Shown here: positions 10,353 to 23,585 of the stretch, piece by piece
How positions within the stretch are numbered: position 1 is the stretch's first letter
Layout of the letters: every line of letters begins with the position of its first letter
Source: Podospora comata
Lineage: Eukaryota; Ascomycota; Sordariomycetes; Sordariales; Podosporaceae
Reading direction: 5' to 3'
DNA length: 64,000 bases
Assembly: GCA_017354895.1 (NCBI GenBank)
Contig: CP071493.1
Span: forward strand, 6,882,001 to 6,946,000
Position numbers and translations under genes: made by a program
Notes under the pieces: generated by a model
What the model saw: the letters and a program-made list of their open reading frames with translations, nothing else
The model's database searches: none
Told to the model about the DNA's origin: nothing

Positions 10353-13300
10353 GATAGGGAGGGATATATGAATCGAGTATAAAAGCAAGGGATGGGCCAA
10401 AAAAAAAGAAAAAAGAAAGAAAGGAACAACACAGTGCCAGAGGATAAGGCTTTAGATTATACATCTAGCAGGTAGAGAGTATACGCTGTGGGATGGTAGA
10501 GGTATAGCTATACACGCATGCCCGTGGCATTGCCTTGAAGACGAAAGATGGATTGCTTGTCTCGTGTGATAATGCTGCTCTGCAATTGACAGACTGCCCT
10601 GGGCGGTTGAAACTGAAGAGAGACGAGGCAGGTATGAGTTTGGAATCCTTTAGTCCCAAGATATCGATTCCAACCGTTAGGTATTCAATGTGTTCCCGAT
10701 ATGAAGCTGGAAGATTGCAGATCGTTTATCGATACCAAAAGCCTGCGTGGTTCAAAAGCTCCACCAATAGTATCTCATCTTGACCTCATAAAAAGTTGTG
10801 GGCAGGGTTTAAAGATCATGTTTCGATTGGTTTGTTCGTCTGAGAAAACGCTTGCCATAACGATAGACTATTATTCTCCTGACAGCCCTAGAGTTATCTT
10901 TGTTGGACGCATTCTCTACCAGACATCTATGCCCTCGAGACGTAGAGTTACTTGTCAAGCTTGATACTCGGTGCATTCTATGGGTCCTAGACTTGGGATT
11001 GCCCCCATACGGTTGGTTGAGCTGAGGTTGAGGGCGGCTGGTCTGTGTAGATTGGAGCATGATACATGCCGAAGTTGAGTTGATTCGTGATTTGGTGTGT
11101 CATGGTGTGGGCACATTTGGTAGGCAACGGTAGGGTCAAACTCAGGGTTTGTGTGGTAACCTTCATCTTGGAAGCGTTGGCAGGTTTGAGGCCGTTGAAC
11201 GCTGAGGACGGGTCGTGGTGACTTTGGGTTGAAGATGAGTCAAGCTTCACATCCTCATGCCGTGGACAGAAAACGGTTTTGTCAGTGGGAAAGCACATGA
11301 TTCCTTTGAGAAATATGCTGAAGGGAGTCCATAGGCCCCAACACGATAGTCCTTCGGTGAGAGATATGGATAGCTGTGAATGGATCTATTATGCCTTCCA
11401 GGGCAGCCATCAGGCTTTCAACTATAGCTGACAGGTTCATTTGATATTTCAGAAGGCCCAAGTTAGATACCTGAATTACCTGACGTAGAATGGCTGCAGT
11501 GTTGTCCAGAGCGTATATAATCCCACGGGGATAGGTGATGGAAAAGAAAAGCGGGGAGAAGGCCACCCGTCTGGTATACAGAGATCTGGCTCCCAATAAC
11601 TGGGTCACGAGAGAAAAGCCAAGCACAAGAAACCGCAGACAGCTATGCCGGTGAGCACGTCACTGCCCAAACCAATGGGCCGGAATCCAAGCCACTCCTC
11701 AAGTGGACCGGGGCTCTACACCGACGACTAGGCTAAGGCAGGATCATGTACAAGCATTCACATAGGAGAGCGCCATGCTGGAGAGCTGTGACGAATCCAG
11801 AACCCTAGACGCAGATCTCCCGTCCAGTCAATGGCCAACTGGGCTGACGGGAGGCTTTGTGTCTCTCTTGGGCCGGATGACTCCTCAGACCTCGAAAGCC
11901 ACCCCCGTCCTATTCATACCCGAATCGATAGCCTTTGTCCACAACGGGAGGGACGGGTAAGGTAACTCCAAGACTTTAGCTTCAAAGTGGGGATCTTGGG
12001 TCGAGAAAAAAGAAAATTCGAACCCAGCCAGGTACCGCTGCAACATCGAGCATGGTTTCTCGGGTATCTTTGTGCTCCCATCCCATCCGATACTATCTTG
12101 TAAGGTGTAGCCACAGCGAAGCATACTTGTCATGGACCAAAGCCACCACAGGTCTTGCTCGAGATCTCGACGTCGATGGCGCCGCCACCTGGGCAATCCA
12201 ACCATTGAGGTCGGTGAAGGGTGGAATCATGCTTCCAGCAAACTCCCTGGAGAGTTGGAGGGTGGCCCGGCAACACGGTAGGCGACACCCCTGGAAGGGG
12301 CTCGGTGGGGTTTTCGAAAGCAGAGATCTCTTCTCGAAAAAGCTTGACGAAGCGTTGCCGTTGAGAAGCTTGGCAGCGGGAGCCCTGAGCCTCACAGGGA
12401 CTATTACATAATATCAGTCGTCGAGGTCACATCCAAGGCCATGATCGTACCTCTGTAGGGAAAGGACCTTGCCGAGTTCGATGCAGGAAGACGCACCTTT
12501 ACGTTGCCCCCGACCTCCTGGAAATCTCAGAGCAGGTCATTGGAGAGCTAACAAAGGCCTACCCTGAAGCTGCCGGGGAGCTATGTGGGATTCTTGGGTT
12601 GGCATCACCAAAGCTGTGTTCGTGTTGCCATGTCAACATCATGGTGATCGGGGAAGCCACCCTGAAAAAAAGATTTGCAAGAAATGCCTCTGTGAACTTG
12701 ACAAATGGACTAGCTTGGGGTGGGCTGGACAACAGCTTCGCAAGCGGCCGACGTCAATGTCAACGTCAAGATGGGATGTCACAGACTCCAGATGGCACAT
12801 TCGTATCGCAGCATTGTGGGTGGCGCGCTGTCGGCGATTTGGTATTGCATTCGCCTCGATGAAACTGAAGCAGTTCTGCTATTGGCCCAGGCCAAAGCAT
12901 TGGACGTTCTTGCCACCGTCCCCCGCGGCAAACCGTTCATGAAACCCCGCTTCAAACCCATTTTGAGAGGTGCCAATTCACGAACGAGAGAGGTTCGTGG
13001 TAGGGATTGTGGAAACAAAGCTCTAAAGCTCGGTGCCACCGCAACACGCCGTGTCTGCCAAGCTGGGCTGGCTCGAGTGAGAGGCGAATCGAAAGAATCT
13101 CACGATTGACTCACGCGGCAAGCAAATCAAGCCCTGGAGCAATTGTCGCATGGTGTGTCGTTGGGCTGGAAGCCAGATGCAGCAGAGAGAAGCCCAAAGA
13201 TTTGACAAGCAAACACCCCTCCCACCTTCCAAGTACCTCAGTATCTTAGCCATGTACCTCGAGCGGTCGCACGACCATTGGAACCACCCGGGCATCCTGG

Positions 13301-13508
13301 TGAGGACGGAAAATATCACAGCAAGGATTAGCATGAAGGAGGGGCTTATCGTCGTGGGCGCCAAGTGAGGGGCAGTCTGAAGCATCGCCAATGTCTGAGA
13401 GGGGCAGCTCCGTGCCTCACGGCAATGGAATCACCACTCGCCGGACACGTCACAAGGGAAGAAGTCAAGGGAGCACAGAGGGTAGTCACAAGAGAGAACT
13501 CGAGATGA
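10353..13508. other. 3.1-kb gene-poor stretch
   Basis: No confident gene. An A-rich patch at 10400-10425 probably marks the SER2 3' end. Short frames on both strands (10987-11298 and 11282-11626 minus, 11885-12205 minus, 12720-13109 plus) show no family. One unbroken plus-strand stretch without a start codon (12389-12862) is listed separately. It may be intergenic sequence, a non-coding transcript or an eroded gene. Confidence 0.4.
12389..12862 (+). other. Protein-like open stretch without a start codon
   Basis: A stop-free frame of 157 codons, open from 12389 with no early ATG. Part of it reads like real protein: APDLLEISEQVIGELTKAYP, then EAAGELCGILGLASPKLC and NASVNLTNGLAWGGLDNSF. It could be an internal exon of an undetected gene or a relic. 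I recognise no family and found no convincing flanking exons. Confidence 0.25.
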
Positions 13509-15839
<2,331 letters not shown>

Positions 15840-16643
15840 ATCATTTCTTCCACCTAAACAGCAAAAACAAAAATTCGCTTCCAGGGACACAGGTCATTGG
15901 CCACCGAAAGGAAAGCGTCACGCGATGTGTGTTGGCGCTACGGATCTCTTGGCTCAATTTGAGCAATCGGTTATTTGGTATGGGGCACAATTTTGAGGAG
16001 GGAAAGGTCACGGGTTTCTACGGCAAAACTTTCTCATATGTGCTTTAGTACAAAATAGAGTCCCTTAGAGGTGATCACGAACGTTATGATCTTTTCTACT
16101 GTGAATATGTGTGCTTTGGTGTTGCTTGTGATTGTTACTCTCTCTTGATATGTTGTTGCCTGAGGTCATCACCTTTGCCTCTCTGACGGTGGTGATGCTT
16201 GTCCATGGTGTTGTAAGTTGCGTGCTGGCAAGCAGTTCTCCAATGATGTCATGCCGTTCTGTGTTTCCACGCCATGATCTTGGCTTGTCTCTTCCCAAGC
16301 ATCGACTCTCCCCACGTGGGGCCAACAACGAATCCGACAGGCAGACTGACCTCTTGTTTACCGACGAGTTGAGACCCTCATGCCAACACAAAAGAACACC
16401 ACCGCGGTCCAGCCAATGCTCAAACATGATCGATCGAGCGTTACCCCTCACTCGTTTGCTCCTCTATACTGACCGCCCAGAAAAATAGCCCTCGAGATGC
16501 ATCACTATCCACGTCAGCCTCGGCTTGGCTTCTCGACATGGTGTTTATAATATTCTGCTGAAGCAGCGTCGATATCCTCCCAGGCTGTCCCAGCTCCTAT
16601 CGACATGAACCTCATCTGCCAGTAACACCCATTTCGTATCTAG
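15840..16643. other. tef1 3' region and BOR1 promoter
   Basis: Tandem genes on the plus strand flank this stretch. It should hold the tef1 3' UTR and polyadenylation region (A-rich at 15856-15873) and the promoter of the anion transporter. The short frames seen on both strands show no recognisable protein. Confidence 0.45.
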
Positions 16644-18461
16644 ATGGCCAGGCAATCTTCGTGGTCCTCGAGGACTCTCGCTCACTTTCGTCAAGGCGGC
16701 AAACTGGAGCCGTTCAGACTTCTCAGGCAAGATGCTCGCAACCTTCGGAGGCGATGGGTGTCGGACTGGACAGTCTTCAACCAGCTCGTGGTAGCCAGCG
16801 CTGTCTACGTCTTTTTTACCAACATCCTGCCCGGCATTACTTTTGCGAGTGATCTGTACGTTCTCACTGGGAGATCATGGGGGACGGTTGAGGTTGTTTT
16901 TAGCACTGGGTTGTGTGGTGTCATCTTTGCGGTGTAAGTCACTGTCTGGTAGGAGTTGGTTATGGGTTTGGGGACTAATGGGATGTGCGTTGTGGTAGGT
17001 TCTCTGCTCAGCCGTTGACTATTCTTGGGGTTACTGGGCCGTTTTCGGTGCTGGCCGAGAATTTGTACGAGTTGTGCAGTGATAGCTTCAAGGTATGGTT
17101 GTTTGTATATATATTTCCTTTTGAGAAGCTCAGTCTGACTGGATTAGGTGCCCTTCCTGCCTGTTATGGCCTGGTCTCTTATCCATTCGGCTTGGATGCA
17201 TTACCTTTTGGCCATCTTCAACGCCCACGACTGGACCATGCAGTATGTTACAGACTTCAGCGCCGATATCTTCTCGCTGCTCAACAGCATCATCTACTTC
17301 CACAAGGCCGCCATGGAGCTCAAGCGGACGCACGAGCAGATGCCGCTGGACTCGTTTCTCTACGCCATGATTGGCGCTGTTGGGACGTGTTTGGTTGCTA
17401 TACTCCTGTCCACGGCTACAAAGTGGAAGCCCCTTTTTGGGCGTGTCATCCGGATGGGATTGTCTGAGTATGCAGCTGCGATATCGATTATTCTGTTTAT
17501 TGGGATTCCGAATATTGGAGACCTGGCCGACTTGGATCATGGCCGGCTTGCGGTGCAGACTTCTTTCCGGCCGACGAATCCAGAGCGCGAGGTGTTTTTT
17601 GTGAGGTTCTGGGAGCTGCCTGTGGAGTGGGTGTTTATCTCGATCATCCCAGGGGCGATCATCACGATACTTTTCTATTTTGACCATGAGATCAGCAGCA
17701 TCATCTGCACTGTCGACCGGTACGGGGTTAAGAAACCTGGAGGATATGCTTGGGATATTGCCTTGCTGGGCACGACAACGGCCTTGTGTGGGATATTGGG
17801 TATCCCGCCGGCCAACGGGCTGTTGCCACAGGCACCACTTCATTCAGAATCCCTGCGGCATTGGGTAGTTGATGAGGATCAAGTTGTTCCGGCCCCCGAA
17901 GAAGAAGAAGAAGAAGAAAGCGGCGCCCATACGAACCTTGTTCCCAGGGTCTACGAACAGCGATACTCCCACTTCCTGCAAGCAGCCATGATAATGGTGT
18001 TTGTCAGCCCGCCTTTCCAGCGAGTCTTGGGTCTGACACCGACTTCGGTGTTGGCGGGATTGTTCATGTTTATGGGTTATCAGTCCCTCAGTGTGAACCC
18101 TATGCTGACGAGGTTCTTTCACTTGCTCACACCGCCATCTGAGCTGCCCGAGTTGCCTGCGGGGGTGGGTTGGGGAGGGGTGCATGCTTATACTGTCACG
18201 CAGATTTTGGTCACGGTGGGGATCTTTGCTGTGACGCTTACGGTTGCGGCGCCGGGGTTTCCGCTGTTGATCATCATCTTGGTGCCGGTGAGGTTGTGTG
18301 TGATGAATCGGGTTTGGGGGAGGGAGACGTTGAGGTTTGTAGATGGCTGGGCCTGTCGGGAGGGGAAGCCGGAGGATGATGAGATGGTGGGAGGGGACGA
18401 GGGGTTTGTGGCCAGGGGAAGAGACGTGGAGGATGGAGGGGAGAGGTCCAAGAGTCAATGA
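16644..18461 (+). CDS. BOR1: Borate/bicarbonate-type anion transporter (SLC4/HCO3 family)
   Basis: Three exons: 16644-16933, 16999-17092, 17148-18461 (565 aa), with 65- and 55-nt introns in phase. It is a plasma-membrane anion exchanger of the band-3 family; the yeast member exports borate. The protein has 10 or more hydrophobic segments. Family sequences include ITFASDLYVLTG, QPLTILGVTGPFSVLAENLY, FADIFSLLNSIIY-like segments, FFDHEISSII-like (FYFDHEISSIICTVD), and KKPGGYAWDIALLGTTTALC with GIPPANGLLPQAPLHSESL. A cytoplasmic acidic loop of six glutamates follows. The C-terminus is charged and probably cytoplasmic. Convergent with the RTA1-like gene downstream. Confidence 0.93.
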
Positions 18462-18934
18462 CAGAAGGGGAGGGAGGTGTCTGGATGCCGAGATTGGACG
18501 ATGGTTGGGAGTCCATTCAGTTTCGGGGTCCGGTAAGAGATGCCTTTATCATTCTTGAGCTCATTTTGTCACTTTCAAAGGTCGACATCAAGCATTAGAA
18601 TAAGCACTTCGAACTTATTTGACAGTTTTTTTGTTCTTTTTTTTTTTTCCATTTTGCAACTATCTACCTAACCGAACACCCGGCTCCCAAGAATCGAACA
18701 GCCAGTTCTCGAGAAGGGATTAAAAGAAACTATGAGAGAAAGCCAACCGAAAACGCCCTGGTGTCAGTATCTGGTGTACACAACTTCATACCCATCGCTT
18801 TGAAAATGCAAACATCTATCATCTTTGCCCCGCCCCCATTTACAAAACAGTTGTTCATCCTTGGCAACTCGTGTACATCTTGCTTCAGACTCAAAAAGAA
18901 GGAGAGAGAAGACAAAAGAAAAGGCGGGCATGTT
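18462..18934. other. Convergent 3' region of BOR1 and RTA1-like genes
   Basis: Tail-to-tail genes meet here. A T-rich tract (18625-18652) and A-rich patches (18890-18925) may act as 3' end signals for the two strands. No gene seen. Confidence 0.45.
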
Positions 18935-20130
18935 TTAAACATCACCATACCGGCTGTTCTGGTTCTGGTTGCCATTGTGATGCCCCTGGCTCTGGTAGTA
19001 CCTCTGGTTTCCGAAACCGGCCGCCCTCCTCGAGCCCTGAGCGGACTGCCGGAGGACGTTGAGCTCCTCGTCGCTGGAGGTGGTGGCCGTGCTCTCGGAC
19101 TTTCTGAATCCGCCCTGCTTCCTCCACTTGCTGCTCATCATGACACCGAACACCATGCAGGGGTTGAACACGTTCATCACCACCACGGCAATGAGGATCA
19201 TGACCGACTCGAACGCGATGAAGAGATCCTCCCTCGCCATGAGGGGGCCGTTCCAGCCCTCGGACAGCTCCGCGACACGGAAGCACGACCGCCAGAAGAT
19301 GGCAACGGTGCTGACCGCGAGCGCGATCATGATGGCCTTGAACATGAACCCCTGACGGATGGACTTGGCAGGCTCGGCTTGCTCGAACCCGGCGTCGGGT
19401 CCGTAGGTCTTTTTGCGGTTGCGGACCCGGAGGAGGAACTCGCCCGACACGGCGAGGAAGACGGCGAGGATGAAGACCTGGAAGGAGAGACCGGCGATCA
19501 TGATGTTGTTGCCCATGTTGAGGAGGTCGATGTCGTCCGAGGCGGCGGCGATGCCACCTCCCGAGGCTTGGAGGACAAGAGAGACGACGTCGCAGGGGAT
19601 GAACTGGTTTTGGTCAGCACTCTGGCCTTTCAAGATGTGAAGAAAAAGTTGGGCGGGCGACTCACGATGCGGGTATACCAACCGGCGGGCAACCTGCTGC
19701 TCTCCTCACCATAGACGCTCACCACCTTGGCCAGGCAAGTGTAGATACCCGCAGCCAAAAACGCCGGTCCAATCGTCAGAGTCACAATCTGAATCATGAA
19801 GCCCATGTCGTCCCAGGGGTTCTTGGCCGATGCGGCTCTCCCGGCGTAACCGACGATTTCACACAGCAGCCCAAGACACATCATGACGGTGAAAAAGGTG
19901 CCCTGGCGGCGGGAGCGGAAGTAGGTGATGATGAAGGCGATGAAGGAGACGCCGAAGAGGGCGGCGAAGATGGCGTTGGTGGTTAGGGAGGGGATCTTTT
20001 CCCAGACGCCCTCGATGGGAGGTTGGGCGTCGAAGCAGAACTGAGCGGTTGTGGCGGCGCAGTATTTTTCCCACGTGTCGTAGCCTTCGGGAGCAGGCCC
20101 GTGGTTGTCTTCGTTGACGGTGGAGGACAT
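18935..20130 (-). CDS. RTA1-like seven-helix membrane protein
   Basis: Two exons: 20130-19666 and 19603-18935 (377 aa). The 62-nt intron has GTGAGT, a GCTGAC branch site and a CCAG acceptor; it joins WYTRI to FIPCDVVSLVLQA, the typical RTA1 context. RTA1 family members are fungal seven-helix proteins linked to resistance to 7-aminocholesterol and to lipid (sphingoid base) export; the exact substrate here is not shown. Visible marks are FFTVMMCLGLLCEIVGYAGR, IGPAFLAAGIYTCLAKVV, FQVFILAVFLAVSGEFLL and FNPCMVFG. The N-terminus carries an extracellular-looking segment with several cysteines, and the C-terminus is polar and Gln/Asn-rich. Confidence 0.93.
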
Positions 20131-23100
20131 TGCGGCTGTTGGTGGTGGTGATCTGTTGGGAACGGTGTTGGAGACGGTGGGGATTACGGGCTAGGCCCAA
20201 TGGATAACGATGGTTGGGAGGTTCAAATGCTGCTGCGTGAAGGTGTCGTTGCCTGTCTCTTATGTCCGATGAGTGGAAGTTGAAGAGATGGTTGTATACA
20301 GAGTTCAGGTTCTAGATCCCAGGCGAGAGGGAGATAGAGGGGGTATAAGAGTTATAAGTGGAGGGGAAAGAGACTGATATCACAGCCTTCTTGTTGTGCC
20401 TGAAGGTTATAGTTTCAGCTTGAGCATGCCTCGGAGGACCGGGTGTGGTAGAGACTCAGGAGGAAGGGTCTTTTATGAGAGGTATGTTTGTCCATTGTCT
20501 GTCTCCGGTCCAGCCCCCCGTTCCCTTCACCATCGGACCCCGGGCTCCAATTCTTTCCTTTTTTGACCCGTTACCACACACGAGGGATTGTTCTTTTGTT
20601 TGGTACCACCGTGACGTACCCCCCGTACCTGCCCCCGTTGGTGCCGCCGAAGGGGAGGGGGTTGTCCTTGTCTCGGGAGGGCTATGCTGTCTGGATGAGA
20701 TACAGGTCTCACCTATCAACGGGCAAGGGTCTTGGTCATCTTGGGTCCGGGCATTAGGGCCTTGTAGACGTGGGCATGGGGAAAACAGAGAAAGGTGACG
20801 CAAGCAAATGCAAGCAGATGAGAGGTTGGCTTGTTCCGAGCCATTGGATCTTCGTGTCAGGTAGGGTTCTGACGCGAGGTTAGTTCAGTACAGTAAAGCG
20901 TACTGCGTTTGTAAGAAACAAACAGGCGGCAGGTTCTCAAAAAATACACTGCCTCACTGACCGACCGACGCAACTGGTCGTGGCTCGTGGGTGAGACCCA
21001 GCCTCGTTCGCCTCGTGGGCTGGGACGACTGCAAAGAGATCAACAGGGGGCTCTCGGATGCATTGGCTCGCACTTGTGTCCGGCTCTTTGGGTATCAGTT
21101 GTCGAAAGTTTTCCTCGAGCGGCGGTGTATGTGGCACCGTTGCTTCGGCGCAAAATGTTGCTGTAGAAGCAGGAGTTCCCATTTGCGTGGGCGCGGGTAC
21201 GGAGCCGGAGTGCTATTGACATCTGCAGGGCCGAGACCAGCCGTATAATTGTTCGCCAGGCCCACGTATCTGATTCTAAAATTCCGATTATGCCACATGG
21301 CGGCGTGTCATCTACCAAGCGCCGAATTAGTCCTTTGTTGGCGTGGTGAATTCCGAGCAGGAGACACCTCTCATAGGTAGTTCAGCATCGTGACCATCGA
21401 GTACTAAATCGTTGATAAGAGAAGAAGAAGATCACCCAAGTGAGCCGCAAAGCGCTCTGGGTATCGGTAATCTGTAATACCTGATCATCCTCTCATCAGA
21501 GGTCAGTGTCGACGGAGGTCGCGGATAACAAGGCGCACGTAGCCAACACAGGCAGATCCGAATGGGGTCATGTTGGGCAACAGAAGGATTCCCAACCGGG
21601 CTTACTGAGATGGCAAACTGAAAGCCAAGACATCTATAAGATACCCTCGCTCGCCGTCCCTCTCGCCTGCTCTGTCCTCGATTTCTTCAGCTTTTGTTCC
21701 TGTCTCACACACTGCCTCCATTTCTCTCCCATACTTCCCGAAAGGACCGACAGTTCAAATCCTCGCTGAGACCCCGAAGAATACTAACATGCACTGGAAA
21801 TGTATGTTTCTTCCTGTTCTACACACCAACGTCTTCCACCACTTCCATGGAACAGGAACCAAAAAATAGGAACAGGCATAAGATCATCCCCTTCCACATG
21901 TCAACCGGGTTTTGGCCTCTCAACACAATGCATGCGATTAGCCTGAGACATCACATTGGAACAGAAACGGAGATCCGTCCCCTCTCCAACACAAGGTAGG
22001 GTTCCATCTTCCCAGATCTGTTTGCGTCACCGCACCAAGCAAAGACCCTTGATCCAACCACTGCCCAAGTATCAACTCGAGTTTTCTTCTGTCGGCCCTA
22101 ATCGCCGCCCCCATTGCATGGAAAAAAGGCCTACGTAGAACGGAGCCGGAGCAACACCTCGTGCAACCCGCTCCCGCCTCTTCCCGCCGCCCAGCTGTGT
22201 AAGCTGAGCGGCCATGTCGCCCAGCTGATTGGCCAACCCGACAGGTTGGGCTCTCACTGTTTCATCCTGCAGTACGTACACACTATCAGTAAGGCTGGCG
22301 CAACAGCCAACTCTGCCTGTAATGGCACATACGGTATTTTACACCATCCTTGAGCCTCTCACATATCATCACACCGGCCGGGAATCTCTCCTAGATCTCC
22401 TCACCCCCTCCCCACCCTTCCAGTCGAATTCCGCCCCGTTTCCCCCGGTTGTGTGGAGGACGAGGGCGTATCATCTTCGGCCCGAACGAAAAAGCAAAGC
22501 ACGGAATACAGATTCAAGATAAGATCTGCCAGGCGGAAAGGAAGGATCTCGTACATTCGAGATCTGGTGCGACTCACGCCGTCTTGTCAAATGCCCTGGC
22601 AGGGAGACATGGTGATAAAGCACATCAAGTTCCTACCGCTTCTTGACTCTCCTCTCTCCGATAAAACCGATGACACCCAAAACTTGGAAACATCTCCATT
22701 CAACTCCCAGCATCGCACCCACGTGGACTTAATCATGGCTGGAAAAGATAACGGTGAAGCTCGCTACCTCGCTACCATGGTCTGGGGATGGCACCCTCTC
22801 AAACTTCTCTTCTCTTCTCTTCAGCCAAAAGAGCCACGGGGCCGGAGGGTAAATTGGAGGTACAAACAATAGGCAGTGAAAACAAAACCGCGAGGACCGG
22901 GACCCGATATCATCATCCATCTGTCGGTCTTTCTGGCCGAGCTCCAGACGATGACGATGAGACAGGCCAGATGTCTACTCTATCTCGCGTCTCAGATCTC
23001 AGATCAGATCTTCAAATCCCAACTAACCCTCCCGCTCTCCTCAAAGGGCCACTGAGACGTAAATCTTCGAATCCACTTCCACAGATCTTGTCCATGAATA

Positions 23101-23585
23101 TCGCCCGACTGTCATTACTCTTTGCATGCGCATGTCTGTATCTATCCAACTGTAGTAACCATGTATACCTATGTAAAAAAAGAAAAAAAAAAGAAAAAGA
23201 AAAAAAGGCCTCGCAACCAGCAGTTCCAGGCCACAATGCCCAGCAACCAGATAGCGTTCTGTTAATCTCGGTCAAAGGCCTTTCCCATAGGGTTATTTGT
23301 CACCCTCCTGACTGTTCTTTTCCCAATCTAGAACCCAAAGAAAAACCAATCTTGAATGAATGAAAAAGCTCATGATCAAACGCCAAAATGCATCATCTAA
23401 TCAACCTCTCTCACTTCTTCAACCCAACGCTTGCAGCTGACCCCTTCCTCGAATGCACCGACCCGCTCCCACCACCCTCATCCGAACTTCCCGCTCCACC
23501 TCCCGGACTGCTAGCAGTCAACCCAGCAATATCATTCGCGCTCGTCGTGACCCCCCCGACGGCCTTACCTTTGCAACATTCCTCG
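20131..23585. other. 3.4-kb gene-poor stretch
   Basis: Lies between the start of the RTA1-like gene and the 3' end of the lipase gene, both on the minus strand. The part next to 20131 should hold the RTA1-like promoter. Short frames (20445-20798, 21506-21769, 22453-22872 and others) do not resemble known proteins. A TATA-like site followed by a pyrimidine tract at 21635-21780 hints at a plus-strand transcript. A mixed A/G tract lies at 23174-23207. Confidence 0.4.
21635..21790 (+). promoter_or_regulatory. Promoter-like block in the gene-poor stretch
   Basis: TATAAG at 21635-21640 is followed by a CT-rich tract (about 21646-21745) and then ACTAACATGC at 21785-21794, with a GTATGT donor-like site 10 bases on. 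This is how a fungal promoter with a short first exon looks, yet no long frame follows. A non-coding or very small coding transcript is possible. Confidence 0.25.
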
